Assembly (NCBI RefSeq): GCF_000350085.1
Contig: NZ_CAUM01000149.1
Coordinates: 1-64,000 of the forward strand
Direction of reading: 5' to 3'
Source: Mesorhizobium metallidurans STM 2683
GTDB taxonomy: Bacteria > Pseudomonadota > Alphaproteobacteria > Rhizobiales > Rhizobiaceae
Length of the DNA stretch: 64,000 bases
The translations under genes and the position numbers were made by a program. Of this stretch, positions 25,043-33,531 are shown piece after piece (position 1 is the first letter of the stretch; each line of letters starts with the position of its first letter). Under the pieces are notes generated by a model. The model was not told the origin of the DNA, made no database searches, and was given only the letters and a program-made list of their open reading frames with translations.

Positions 25043-26025
25043 AGGTGCTCATCGTCAAGACATCATCGATGGGCGACGTCATCCACACCTTTCCGGCCGT
25101 CGAGGATGCGCGCCGCAATCGGCCCGAAATCTCATTCGACTGGTGTGTGGAAGAGGCTTTTGCCGGCATCGTTGCCTTGCATCCGGCGATTGATACCATC
25201 CATACCGTGGCGATCCGGCGCTGGCGCAAGAACTTGCTCGACCGCGAAGCCTGGCGCGAGGCGGCGGGCTTGCGCCGCGCCTTGCGAGCTGGCCGCTATG
25301 ATCTCGTCATCGACGCGCAAGGCCTGCTGAAATCGGCCCTGGTGGCGAAACAGGCAGCAGCACCCATTGCCGGCTTCGACCGTTCGAGCGCGCGCGAACC
25401 GAAAGCCGCCTTGTTTTATGATCGCCGCTACCCGGTGCCGCGCGAACTGCATGCCATAGAACGCACAAGGCGGCTGTTCGGGCTTGCGCTCGGCTACGAG
25501 CCGGATCTTTCCGTGCTCGAATCTGGCATTCAGCCGCCAGCCGGCGGTTCGACCTTTGTCGGCGAAAAAACCGCCTTCCTGCTACACGGTACCAGCCGTG
25601 AGGACAAGAAATGGCCGGTCGGCGACTGGATCGAGACCGCCCGCCTTCTGGTCGAAAAAGGCGTCACACCGGTCACCACCTGGTCAAACCAGGCTGAGAA
25701 GGTGGTTGCCGAGGCGATCGCCAAGGCCGTTCCGCGGACCGAACTGGTGCCGAAATCACCGCTTGCCGAGATCGCCGCGGTGATCGGCCGGTCAACCCTG
25801 GTACTCGGTGCCGACACCGGCCTCACCCATCTCGCCAGCGCCTTCGGTCTGCCGACCGTCGCCGTATTCCTGGCGACCGAGCCCGGGCTCACCGGCCCGC
25901 GCGGGCCGTTTTCATCGACGCTTATGGCCCCGCCCGGCGGACGCGTTGCGCCTGCGGAAGTAGTGGCGGAAGCCGAGAGGCTGATGGAGCGGCAGATGGT
26001 CGATCAGGCAGCCAGCAAGCGCTGA
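25039..26025 (+). CDS. waaC: LPS heptosyltransferase I
   Basis: This family 9 glycosyltransferase has 328 residues and would add the first heptose onto Kdo. MKVLIVKTSSMGDVIHTFPA is the WaaC N terminus, DAQGLLKSALVA a family block, and LGADTGLTHLASAFGLPT the donor site. The ATG at 25039 overlaps the waaF stop (ATGA). It ends the plus-strand heptose operon; a large palindromic repeat follows. Confidence 0.93.
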   Translation: MKVLIVKTSSMGDVIHTFPAVEDARRNRPEISFDWCVEEAFAGIVALHPAIDTIHTVAIRRWRKNLLDREAWREAAGLRRALRAGRYDLVIDAQGLLKSALVAKQAAAPIAGFDRSSAREPKAALFYDRRYPVPRELHAIERTRRLFGLALGYEPDLSVLESGIQPPAGGSTFVGEKTAFLLHGTSREDKKWPVGDWIETARLLVEKGVTPVTTWSNQAEKVVAEAIAKAVPRTELVPKSPLAEIAAVIGRSTLVLGADTGLTHLASAFGLPTVAVFLATEPGLTGPRGPFSSTLMAPPGGRVAPAEVVAEAERLMERQMVDQAASKR

Positions 26026-26060
26026 TTTATTCAATTAATTCAATCTGGAAGGTCGGCGCT

Positions 26061-26272
26061 GCCCCTCATCCGCCTGCCGGCACCTTCTCCCCGTATAGTG
26101 ACGGGGAGAAGAGGCTGAACGCAAAGTCGGCGCCTATTTTGCAAAGCTGAAAATTGGCGAAATCGTCGGACAAGGCGTCCTTCTCCCCGTCACTATACGG
26201 GGAGAAGTGCCCGGTCCACCCTCCGCAGCTGCAGCGCAGCTGCTGCGGAGGACGGACAAGGCGATGAGGGGC
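26061..26272. repeat. Large composite palindromic repeat
   Basis: The outer arms GCCCCTCATC and GATGAGGGGC enclose two inverted copies of a 26-base unit that reads TTCTCCCC GTATAGTGAC GGGGAGAA at 26086 and its reverse complement near 26181, plus CTCCGCAGCTGC/GCAGCTGCTGCGGAG. It fills most of the 307-base gap between waaC and greA. Same family style as 1431-1578. Confidence 0.75.
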
Positions 26273-26332
26273 GGCACCATCCTTGGATTGGAATAGCGCA
26301 ATTCAGGGACAAATCCTGCCCCTCAAATCCCC

Positions 26333-26806
26333 TCAAATAAACTGCACCTGGACGATCTCATAACCCCGCGCGCCGCCTGGCGCGTTGACTTCGATCGCGT
26401 CGCCGACTTCCTTGCCGATCAGCGCGCGCGCGATCGGCGAGGAGATCGAGATGCGGCCGGACTTCACATCCGCCTCCTGGTCGCCGACAATCTGGTAGGT
26501 CTTCTTCTCTTCGGTGTCCTCGTCGACCAGCACAACCGTGGCGCCGAACTTGACCTTGTCGCCGCTGAGCTTGGTGACATCGATCACCTCCGCCCGCGCG
26601 ATCAGGTCCTCGAGCTCGTTGACGCGGCCTTCATTGAGGCTCTGCGCCTCTTTCGCCGCGTGGTATTCGGCATTTTCGGACAGGTCGCCATGCGAGCGCG
26701 CTTCGGAAATCGCCTCGATGATGCGCGGGCGCTCTTCCTGCTGACGCCAACGCAGTTCTTCCTTCAATGACGCGAACCCCTCGCCTGTCATCGGAACCTT
26801 GTTCAT
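26333..26806 (-). CDS. greA: Transcript cleavage factor GreA
   Basis: GreA, 157 residues, rescues backtracked RNA polymerase by stimulating transcript cleavage. The N-terminal coiled coil ends in the loop with the acidic tip DLSENAEYHAAKEAQ, which carries the catalytic Asp and Glu; the C-terminal FKBP-like domain includes SPIARALIGKEVGD. The ATG at 26806 (MNKVPMTGEG) is preceded by AGGAAAGG. Its leader contains a terminator-like hairpin, described separately. Confidence 0.95.
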   Translation of the reverse strand: MNKVPMTGEGFASLKEELRWRQQEERPRIIEAISEARSHGDLSENAEYHAAKEAQSLNEGRVNELEDLIARAEVIDVTKLSGDKVKFGATVVLVDEDTEEKKTYQIVGDQEADVKSGRISISSPIARALIGKEVGDAIEVNAPGGARGYEIVQVQFI

Positions 26807-26867
26807 AATGCCTGACCTTTCCTGCCGCCACCCCCGCATTTTCGGGGATGGCCTTGTCGATGGGTAC

Positions 26868-26911
26868 AAAAAAGAAAACGGTCCGGCAGCCTCGGGCTAA
26901 CGGAACCGTTT
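26868..26911 (-). terminator. Terminator-like hairpin in the greA leader
   Basis: On the minus strand AAACGGTTCCG...CGGACCGTTT pairs with one bulge, with an inner AGCC/GGCT stem, and is followed by TTTTCTTTTTTG. It lies 62 bases before the greA start codon. Because the upstream TPR gene has its own terminator at 27039, this one would stop transcripts that begin at the greA promoter. A second small hairpin (CCCCG/CGGGG) lies between it and the ribosome site. Confidence 0.6.
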
Positions 26912-27038
26912 CACCACAATTTCCCAAGATATAGCAATCTTTGCGCGGTTTTCACGTCCAAAAAGTCGGTTTTCAAAAATTCATCCGCATTTGTGCAAAT
27001 GCCGTCGCGACAGCGAGGCTGGCGAAGCGAGGGGCGAC

Positions 27039-27069
27039 AAAAAACCGGCCACGATTGCTCGTGGCCGAT
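27039..27069 (-). terminator. Intrinsic terminator of the TPR protein gene
   Basis: On the minus strand TCGGCCACGA-GCAA-TCGTGGCCGG is followed by TTTTTTG. It lies about 22 bases after the stop of the TPR gene. Confidence 0.85.
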
Positions 27070-27090
27070 TGAGGAGTATTGAGGATGGAA

Positions 27091-27627
27091 TCAGCTCCTC
27101 ATGAAATGTTCGATCTGTTCCGACAGCATGCCATATTCGCGCGATCCCTTGCCGGCGCGCTTTTCGATCTCGCGGAGCTGTTCCTGGGCACCGGCCAGGT
27201 CGCCGATCTGCAGATGCGCTTCGCCGAGATATTCGCGCACCAGCGTGTAATCGGGATCGATGCGCAGCGCTTCCTCGTAATAGCCGAGACCGACGATGAC
27301 GCGGCCGGAATGGCGATGCGAATAGCCGAGATAATTGAGGATGCGCGGATCCTGCTTGTTGGCGGCCAGGCTGAGCACGGCGATCGCCTCGTCGTAGCGG
27401 CCGGCCATCGCCAGGTCGCGACCCGCCTCATAGATATTGTCGTCATCCAGCATGCCTTGCTGCGGCGGCGCACATTTCTGCTTCTTCTTGTCCCAGACCT
27501 CACCCTTCTTGCACTTGGTGGTGGTTTCACCACCACCGCCGCCACCTTCACCGGCCGAAAACGCCGGAACCGCAAACAGCGGCAGGGCGGCAACCGCCAG
27601 AACCTGGATCAGCAATCGTCTGCGCAT
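27091..27627 (-). CDS. Periplasmic tetratricopeptide-repeat protein
   Basis: This exported protein has 178 residues. A signal peptide (1-24, ending PAFSA) is followed by a glycine run, a short cysteine-bearing basic linker (TTTKCKKGEVWDKKKQKC), then two to three TPR units: AGRDLAMAGRYDEAIAVL, GLGYYEEALRIDPDYTLV and REYLGEAHLQIGDLAGA. Such proteins scaffold envelope complexes, but no partner is encoded nearby. It has its own terminator. Confidence 0.85.
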   Translation of the reverse strand: MRRRLLIQVLAVAALPLFAVPAFSAGEGGGGGGETTTKCKKGEVWDKKKQKCAPPQQGMLDDDNIYEAGRDLAMAGRYDEAIAVLSLAANKQDPRILNYLGYSHRHSGRVIVGLGYYEEALRIDPDYTLVREYLGEAHLQIGDLAGAQEQLREIEKRAGKGSREYGMLSEQIEHFMRS

Positions 27628-27851
27628 CGAAGCCTCCTTGAAAAGAACAACGCAACACTAACGCCGGGCGAAAGCCGTTTCATCCCGCAAAAGCCAGGAA
27701 CCGACAACCAACCGCCCGGCCTCCGATCGAAGCTGACATGCAGACAGCTCCGCCGGAGTTTGCCAATGGTAAAGACTGTGAGCGAACGTGACGTGACGCG
27801 CGCTGCAAATTCGCTATCATCCGGCAAAACGGAGCATGCGGAGAAAGGCCA

Positions 27852-28277
27852 GTGCAGCAGCGCCTTGAAAGGGAATGGGAGCTCTCGATCGGTCCCGACA
27901 CCGTGCGCCTGTTCATCCTCAAGGCAAAGGCGCTCAGCGCCGCCGTCAACGAAGACTACGCCGATGGCGCCGAGCACGAGATAGAACTCGACGGGCAGGC
28001 GCATGACAACCACCATCATGACGGCCTGGCCGAGGAAAGTTCGGAAAACCTCACCGAGGAAGAACTGCGCGAACTGATCAACGATCTCAATGTCGACGAG
28101 GCGGCCGAACTCGTGGCGCTCGCCTGGGTCGGCCGCGGCGACTATGACGCCTCGGAATGGGCGGACGCGCTGGCCGCCGCGCGGGAGCGCGCCAACAAGC
28201 GCACCGCCAAATATCTGCTCGGCATGCCGCTCTTGGCCGATTGGCTCGAGGAAGGGCTGGAAGCCATCGGTGCGTAA
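27852..28277 (+). CDS. DUF3775 domain protein
   Basis: This small acidic cytoplasmic protein of 141 residues matches DUF3775. The N-terminal helix (LSIGPDTVRLFILKAKAL) and the C-terminal LTEEELRELINDLNVDEA ... LVALAWVGRG are the conserved blocks, separated by a histidine-rich linker (HDNHHHDG). The start is a GTG behind AAAGG; no in-frame ATG gives the full N-terminal block. Function unknown. It is followed after 75 bases by the extensin-like genes. Confidence 0.85.
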   Translation: MQQRLEREWELSIGPDTVRLFILKAKALSAAVNEDYADGAEHEIELDGQAHDNHHHDGLAEESSENLTEEELRELINDLNVDEAAELVALAWVGRGDYDASEWADALAAARERANKRTAKYLLGMPLLADWLEEGLEAIGA

Positions 28278-28352
28278 CGCCGTCGTCACCGATCGTGATC
28301 GGCCCGCCCCTCATTTCGGGCAACTTCCACAGCCGCCCGCCGTTAGGGACGG

Positions 28353-29348
28353 ATGGCGGCGCTGACCCTTCTGAGATTGGCCGGATTGAGCGGAGCGGCG
28401 CTGCCTTTGGCGGCGGCAACGCTACTTGCCGGAACGGCCTTGGCCAAAGCTCCGAAACTGCCCGAAACCGTACCCGTCCCGACGCTCAACCAATCGCAGC
28501 CAACGCAAAAAGACGCTCCAGCCGACGTGCCGGTGCCCGAGCCGCGCCCCGCTGACGCGCCAAAGCCTGATCGGCAGGAGCCGCCGGCGAACGCTCCAAA
28601 GCCGACCGAAAAGCCAAGGCCGACTGAAAAGCCTGGGCCGACTGAAAAGCCTGGGCCGACCGAAAAGCCGGCTGAGGCGGAATCCGAGGCGCAACCGCCC
28701 ACGATCGCCCGGCAACCGCCGGAGAAGCCGGCTGAGGCGCAAGAAAAGCAAGAGAAAAAAATTCAGCCAGATCCGCGCTCGGCCGACGTGCCGGATGAAA
28801 AAATGCCGGACGAGGAGCTTGCCTGTCGGCGGCGGTTGAAATCGATGGGTGTCGACTTCGAGGAACACAAGCCCGAGCACAATCCGGAAATCGGCTGTTC
28901 GATCCCCTATCCGATCATGCTGAAGACGCTCGGCAAATCGATCGCCATCGGCCCGCAGGCCGAGCTGAATTGTCAGATGGCCGAGGCAGCGGCGCGCTTT
29001 GCCGCCGATATCATCCAGCCGGCGGCCAAGGCGGAATTCGGCGCTGACCTCAAATCGATCAGCCAGGCATCCGCCTTTGTCTGCCGGCCGCGCCACGGCA
29101 CCAGGAAACTGTCGGAACACGCCTTCGGCAACGCGCTCGACATATCAAGCTTCACGCTCCCGGACGGCAAGAAGATCGAAATTGACCTGGCGCCGCCGGA
29201 AAAAGACGGCAAGTTCCTCAATGCCGTGCGCAAGGCAGCCTGCGGGCCATTCAAGACCGTGCTGGGGCCAGGCGCCGATGCCGACCACGCCTTGCATTTC
29301 CACTTCGACCTCGAACCGCGCCGCAATAGCGGCACCTTCTGCCAGTAA
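28353..29348 (+). CDS. Extensin-like family protein with PTEKPG repeats
   Basis: The protein has 331 residues: a signal peptide (1-31), a proline-rich low-complexity region (about 32-150) and a C-terminal extensin-like domain. The domain shows CRRRLKSMGVDFEEH, a cluster of cysteines, and HAFGNALDISSF with FHFDLEPR near the end, a D-alanyl-D-alanine-carboxypeptidase-like metal site (H...D and HxH). Probably a periplasmic or surface peptidoglycan-linked protein. The linker includes four near-identical 18-base repeats. Confidence 0.85.
   Translation: MAALTLLRLAGLSGAALPLAAATLLAGTALAKAPKLPETVPVPTLNQSQPTQKDAPADVPVPEPRPADAPKPDRQEPPANAPKPTEKPRPTEKPGPTEKPGPTEKPAEAESEAQPPTIARQPPEKPAEAQEKQEKKIQPDPRSADVPDEKMPDEELACRRRLKSMGVDFEEHKPEHNPEIGCSIPYPIMLKTLGKSIAIGPQAELNCQMAEAAARFAADIIQPAAKAEFGADLKSISQASAFVCRPRHGTRKLSEHAFGNALDISSFTLPDGKKIEIDLAPPEKDGKFLNAVRKAACGPFKTVLGPGADADHALHFHFDLEPRRNSGTFCQ
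28601..28672 (+). repeat. Four tandem 18-base repeats in the extensin-like gene
   Basis: Units of GCCGACTGAAAAGCCTGG occur four times with few changes and encode PTEKPR, PTEKPG, PTEKPG and PTEKPA. In-frame repeats of this sort can vary in copy number by slippage, altering linker length without breaking the protein. Confidence 0.85.
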
Positions 29349-29463
29349 ACATTGTTGGCCCAAACCGCCTGCCGCAATTTGGCCGCAGGCCTGAACGCCG
29401 GCGCTGAGTTTTCCTTTACCCTTGATCGTTAAAATGCCCGATATCTGGAAAGGGATTCCACCG

Positions 29464-30279
29464 ATGGACGGGATATTTCGCGCGGCGTCTGTGCTCGCGC
29501 GGCAATCGAGGCGCGTGCGGGGGGCCGCCGGCGGGCTGGCCGCAGCGCTTGCCATTACGGCGATCTCGGCTTGCACCACCGGCAGCGTGCTTTCACTGGA
29601 ACCGGCCGTCGATGTCGGCTCCCAGACGGCCGCCGTACCGCAATATTCGGGCATGCAGAGGCTTGTCCCATCCAATCCCGACATGATGACGGCCGCCTAT
29701 CCGCGCATGGAAGACCCGATGTCGCAGCCTGAGCAGATGCCGGCCAGCGAAACCGACTGCCGCCAGCAACTGAAGCGCCTGGATGTCGTCTACACCGATC
29801 TGGCGCCGATCCACGAGGGCCAGTGCGGCATCGACTATCCCGTCAAGGTCTCGGCCATCGGCAGCATCCAGATGAAGCCGGCGGCGACGCTGACCTGCGA
29901 CATGGCCGCCACCTTCGCCGGATGGACAAAGAAGGAGCTCGTTCCCTCTGCCCGCTGGCGCTATTTCTCGGGCGTCAAGACCATCCACCAGGGCTCGAGC
30001 TATTCCTGCCGCAGGATCGCCGGCGAAGGCGTGCTGTCGGAGCATGGCAAGGGCAACGCACTGGACGTCATGAGCATCGAGCTCAACAATGGCGACGACA
30101 TCGATGTGCGCAAGCCTGGCCTGTTCGCCTTCCGCACGCGCGGCTTCCTCAACAATGTGCGCGCCGACGGCTGCCAATATTTCACCACCGTGCTCGGCCC
30201 CGGCTACAATTACGACCACCGCAACCATTTCCATTTCGACATCAAGAACCGCAAGAACGGCTATCGCGCCTGCCGCTAG
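29464..30279 (+). CDS. Extensin-like family lipoprotein
   Basis: This second extensin-like protein of 271 residues follows the first by 115 bases. A signal with a lipobox-like ITAISACTTG places a cysteine after a hydrophobic stretch, suggesting a lipoprotein. The C-terminal domain has CRQQLKRLDVVY, SCRRIAGEGVLSEHGKGNALDV and the terminal HFHFDI with C at the end, the same metal-site order as its neighbour but without a proline-rich linker. A cell-wall role is likely; enzymatic activity is unproven. Confidence 0.84.
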   Translation: MDGIFRAASVLARQSRRVRGAAGGLAAALAITAISACTTGSVLSLEPAVDVGSQTAAVPQYSGMQRLVPSNPDMMTAAYPRMEDPMSQPEQMPASETDCRQQLKRLDVVYTDLAPIHEGQCGIDYPVKVSAIGSIQMKPAATLTCDMAATFAGWTKKELVPSARWRYFSGVKTIHQGSSYSCRRIAGEGVLSEHGKGNALDVMSIELNNGDDIDVRKPGLFAFRTRGFLNNVRADGCQYFTTVLGPGYNYDHRNHFHFDIKNRKNGYRACR

Positions 30280-30326
30280 AGCATCGGACCCAAAAGTGGA
30301 TACCGGTTTTGGGAAAATCCGATGCT
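30280..30326. repeat. Rhizobial palindromic repeat
   Basis: AGCATCGGA and TCCGATGCT arms enclose an inner CCAAAAGTGG...CCGGTTTTGG region. This AGAGCATCGGAC-type unit is a very common intergenic repeat in Mesorhizobium-like genomes. It begins two bases after the extensin stop. Confidence 0.75.
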
Positions 30327-30404
30327 TCGACACGGAACGAATGCCCTCTGCCCAAGGTCTGCGGCACCACGTAAAGTGGCGCCATATCGCCTGGGTGACG
30401 TCTC

Positions 30405-31112
30405 TTGCGCCAACGAAGCCTGAAACGACGTGCAACGGCCTGGCTGGTGGCATTCCTGGCTGGCTATCTCGTGCTCGCCTATTTCGCCGCGCCTGAGTTC
30501 TGGACGTTGCGGGACCGCAACTTCCGCTCGCACAGCTTCGAGATGGTGACGCACACGCCGCAAGGCATTCCGGGCGATCCGATCAATGTCGGCCTTGTCG
30601 GCACCGAAAAAGAGCTCGTCCACGCCTTCGCCGTTGCCGGCTGGGACACCGCCGACGCCATCACGCTGAAGACCGCGATCGAGATCGGCGAAAGCGTGCT
30701 GTTCGGTCGTCCCTATCCCGACGCGCCGGTCAGCCGGCTGCTGTTCGAAGGCCGCGCCCAGGATCTGGCCTTCGAAAAACCGGTCGGCGACAGCGCCGAC
30801 CGGCGTCATCACGTCCGCTTCTGGCATACCGATACGACCGGCGACGATGGCCGGCCGTTGTGGCTGGGTTCGGCAAGCTTCGATCGCGGCGTTGGCCTCA
30901 GCCACGACACCGGCGCCATCACCCACCATATCGGCCCCGACATCGACGCCGAGCGCGATTCCCTGATCCGCGACCTTTCCGCCGCCGGCATGCTGATCTC
31001 GACCAGCGAAATCCCCGGTATCGGCGCAACCAGGACGGGGCGAAACGGCGGTGGCGATCCCTATTTCACCGACGGCAAGGCCGTGATCGGCGTGCTCAGG
31101 CAATTGCCCTAG
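30405..31112 (+). CDS. LssY C-terminal domain protein
   Basis: The protein of 235 residues has one N-terminal membrane anchor (WLVAFLAGYLVLAYFA) and an exported LssY-C-type domain: PINVGLVGTEKELVHAF, AGWDTADAITL, the block HHVRFWHTD and WLGSASFDRGVG. Such domains also occur fused to DedA and PAP2 membrane proteins. The biochemical role is unknown. The start is a TTG; no in-frame ATG precedes the anchor. Its stop overlaps the stop of the convergent oxidoreductase by four bases. Confidence 0.82.
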   Translation: MRQRSLKRRATAWLVAFLAGYLVLAYFAAPEFWTLRDRNFRSHSFEMVTHTPQGIPGDPINVGLVGTEKELVHAFAVAGWDTADAITLKTAIEIGESVLFGRPYPDAPVSRLLFEGRAQDLAFEKPVGDSADRRHHVRFWHTDTTGDDGRPLWLGSASFDRGVGLSHDTGAITHHIGPDIDAERDSLIRDLSAAGMLISTSEIPGIGATRTGRNGGGDPYFTDGKAVIGVLRQLP

Positions 31113-32257
31113 GCGCGTCGCTGGCGATCCTTGGCCGGCCCCGGTCGCGCCAGCGCGGTTCGGCTTCCGCTTTCGGCTGCTCTCTCGATCGCGGCGATGA
31201 TGCGATGCACTGCGACCGCATCCTCGAAGCTCGGCGCCGAGCGAGTACCCTCGCGCAGGTCCCTGGCCATCCTGGCATAGACGCGGGCGACGTTCCCGGG
31301 CTCCACATCTTCCGGCCAGCCGGAACGGTATGAGGCGGGAACCTCCAGCGGCCGGAACACCTTCTCCCCGTTCCGCGCGCCCTTGAGGGAAAGCTGTACC
31401 ATCTGCGTGTGGCCGGAGGGACCCGATATCAGGAAATCGCCTTCCGTGCCGTTGATCTCCCAGACCAGGCCGTCGTCATCTCGCGCCGCGCCGCCTCGGT
31501 AATGGATGGACAGGGGCGCGCCGCTGGCGAGCACCCCGCTGACCAGCACCTGGTCCGGGGCGGACACGGGCAGAGTTTCCCCGGTATCGACCGCGAGCGC
31601 CGTGGGCCGCCGCGTAGCCAGCACCGCGGATACCTCCGCGACGTCGCCGAGCACCTCCCTGAGCGCCGCCAGCGTGTGCCCCACCGGGATCGTCAGCATG
31701 GTGGCGCCGTTGGCGCGATCCAGCAGATAGGCGTAGATCTTCTTTTCGGAGATGGAGCCGCCCCAGCCGCCGCCCCGCGCGACCAGGGTGGTCGACAGCA
31801 CCTCGCCGACGAACCCGTCGGCGATCAGATGTCCCAGATACTCAATTTCCGGAGCAACGCGCGCTTGGGTTCCGACCACGCCCAGGACACCCTTGGACCG
31901 AGCAAGCGCGGCGAGTTCCTCGGCCTCGGCCAGCCCGTTGCCAAGCGGCCATTCGCAGTAGACGTGTTTGCCCGCGCCGATCGCCGCTTTCACGATCCCA
32001 AGGTGAGGAGGCACCTTCACCGTGACAGTGACGATGTCGATCTCCGGCGCCGCGATCAGCTCGGCAACGCTGGCGAAAGCCCGCGGCAGCCCGGTCGCGC
32101 CGGCCGCCTTCTCGGCGCTGGCCAAGCTGCTGTTGGCGACGCCGACTATCTCGAAGGTCTCCGATAGTGCATTGAGCGCAGGAATGTGGGCCCGTGCCGC
32201 CCAACTCCTGCCCGGCTGCAATCCGACGATACCGACCTTGAAGCGTTTTCCTGGCAT
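31109..32257 (-). CDS. Gfo/Idh/MocA-family oxidoreductase
   Basis: This NAD(P)-dependent dehydrogenase has 382 residues. The Rossmann domain (1 to about 120) holds VGIVGLQPGRSW and the family motif EWPLGNGLAEAEEL, an EKP-like element in which the catalytic lysine position reads W-P; the C-terminal domain follows. The substrate is probably a sugar or cyclic polyol. AAGGAG precedes the ATG at 32257. It diverges from a LysR gene across 285 bases, so the pair is probably a regulator and its target. Confidence 0.85.
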   Translation of the reverse strand: MPGKRFKVGIVGLQPGRSWAARAHIPALNALSETFEIVGVANSSLASAEKAAGATGLPRAFASVAELIAAPEIDIVTVTVKVPPHLGIVKAAIGAGKHVYCEWPLGNGLAEAEELAALARSKGVLGVVGTQARVAPEIEYLGHLIADGFVGEVLSTTLVARGGGWGGSISEKKIYAYLLDRANGATMLTIPVGHTLAALREVLGDVAEVSAVLATRRPTALAVDTGETLPVSAPDQVLVSGVLASGAPLSIHYRGGAARDDDGLVWEINGTEGDFLISGPSGHTQMVQLSLKGARNGEKVFRPLEVPASYRSGWPEDVEPGNVARVYARMARDLREGTRSAPSFEDAVAVHRIIAAIERAAESGSRTALARPGPAKDRQRRA

Positions 32258-32542
32258 GGTGTTCGGTTCTCCTTCACGCAACCCTGGCTTTGCCGTTTGG
32301 ATTGCGAAACCGGCCGTTCCGGAATCTTGCCCTAGCAGGCTTCGACCTGGACAGGCCGAGCCCACTCATCTGCCAGTATCTGTTGGTATCTGGATCTGTT
32401 GATATCGGGCTCATCTCGTTCCACGCTCCGCGTTTGGTGACTACGCCGCACATTTATGCCGTTTCACTATGGAGAAAAGCGCTTCCATGCAGCATATTCG
32501 GAAACGAATTAAGGACAAAAACTCTACAATTGGAGAGCTGCA

Positions 32543-33457
32543 TTGGAACCAGCCGGCCTGCAAGGCATTCTCGCATTCGTCCAGGTGGTCGAGGCCGGCA
32601 GCTTCACCGAGGCCGGCAGGCGGCTGCATGTGACGAAATCGGCGGTCGGCAAGTCGATCGCGCAACTGGAGCGGCGGTTGGGCGTTCGCCTGCTCAACCG
32701 CACGACCCGCAGTCTCAGCCCGACCAGCGAAGGCCTGGGCTACTACGAAGCCTGCGTCAGGGCACTCGCCGAGATCGAGGCTGCCCAGTCATTGCTCGCC
32801 GCGCGGCGGCTGGTGCCTTCCGGCCGGCTTCGTGTCGACGTGCCGCTGGCCTTCGGACGCAGATGCGTCGCCCCCGTGCTGTTCGACATTTCCAGGCAGT
32901 TCCCGGATCTGACGATGGAAATTTCCTTCAACGACCGCCGCGTCGACCTGATCGAGGAAGGCATCGATCTGGCCGTTCGCATGGGCGATCTCGACGATAG
33001 CCTGTCGCTCGCCGCGCGCCGCATCTATGCCCAGCGCTCGGCCATTTGCGCCGCCCCTGCCTATCTCGAAAAACACGGCAGGCCGCGATCGATCGACGAC
33101 CTCGCCAGTCACAGCGTCATTGGCTACGGCCGCGACGGCATCGTCCGGCCCTGGACCGTGAGGCATGCCGACGATCATGTCGGGAAATTCGCACCGCAGG
33201 CGCGGCTTGTCCTCGGTCATGGCGAACCGATGCTGGATGCCGCCCTTGCCGGCTGCGGCATCGTCTTTCTGCCGACCTGGCTGGCGGCCGACAGTCTCAA
33301 GCGCGGCGAACTCGAAATGGTGTTGTCGGACTGTCTCGTCGAAGACATCGTCGTCCACGCCGTCTGGCCGGTGACGCGTAATCTCACGCCGAAGGTCCGC
33401 GTCGTCGTCGATGCCCTGATCGAGCATTTCTCGTCGCCGTCCTGGGATGCGACCTGA
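32543..33457 (+). CDS. LysR-family transcriptional regulator
   Basis: This regulator of 304 residues has the winged helix FTEAGRRLHVTKSAVGKSIA and an effector domain of the AaeR/CrgA-like subgroup (RLLNRTTRSLSPTSEG, ISFNDRRVDLIEEGIDLAVR). The start is TTG with GGAGAG upstream. It is divergent from the Gfo/Idh/MocA oxidoreductase, which it probably controls in response to an unknown ligand. Confidence 0.88.
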   Translation: MEPAGLQGILAFVQVVEAGSFTEAGRRLHVTKSAVGKSIAQLERRLGVRLLNRTTRSLSPTSEGLGYYEACVRALAEIEAAQSLLAARRLVPSGRLRVDVPLAFGRRCVAPVLFDISRQFPDLTMEISFNDRRVDLIEEGIDLAVRMGDLDDSLSLAARRIYAQRSAICAAPAYLEKHGRPRSIDDLASHSVIGYGRDGIVRPWTVRHADDHVGKFAPQARLVLGHGEPMLDAALAGCGIVFLPTWLAADSLKRGELEMVLSDCLVEDIVVHAVWPVTRNLTPKVRVVVDALIEHFSSPSWDAT

Positions 33458-33531
33458 ATGGAGCAGTCTTCACCGTGAAAAGTGGCGGCCATCTATTTTC
33501 GAAGACCACGCCGCAATGCTATTGACCCTTC

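Noticed and set aside
32258..32542. Hidden small gene between the oxidoreductase and LysR genes
   Set aside because: No frame with a start, ribosome site and plausible composition; best read as a divergent promoter region.
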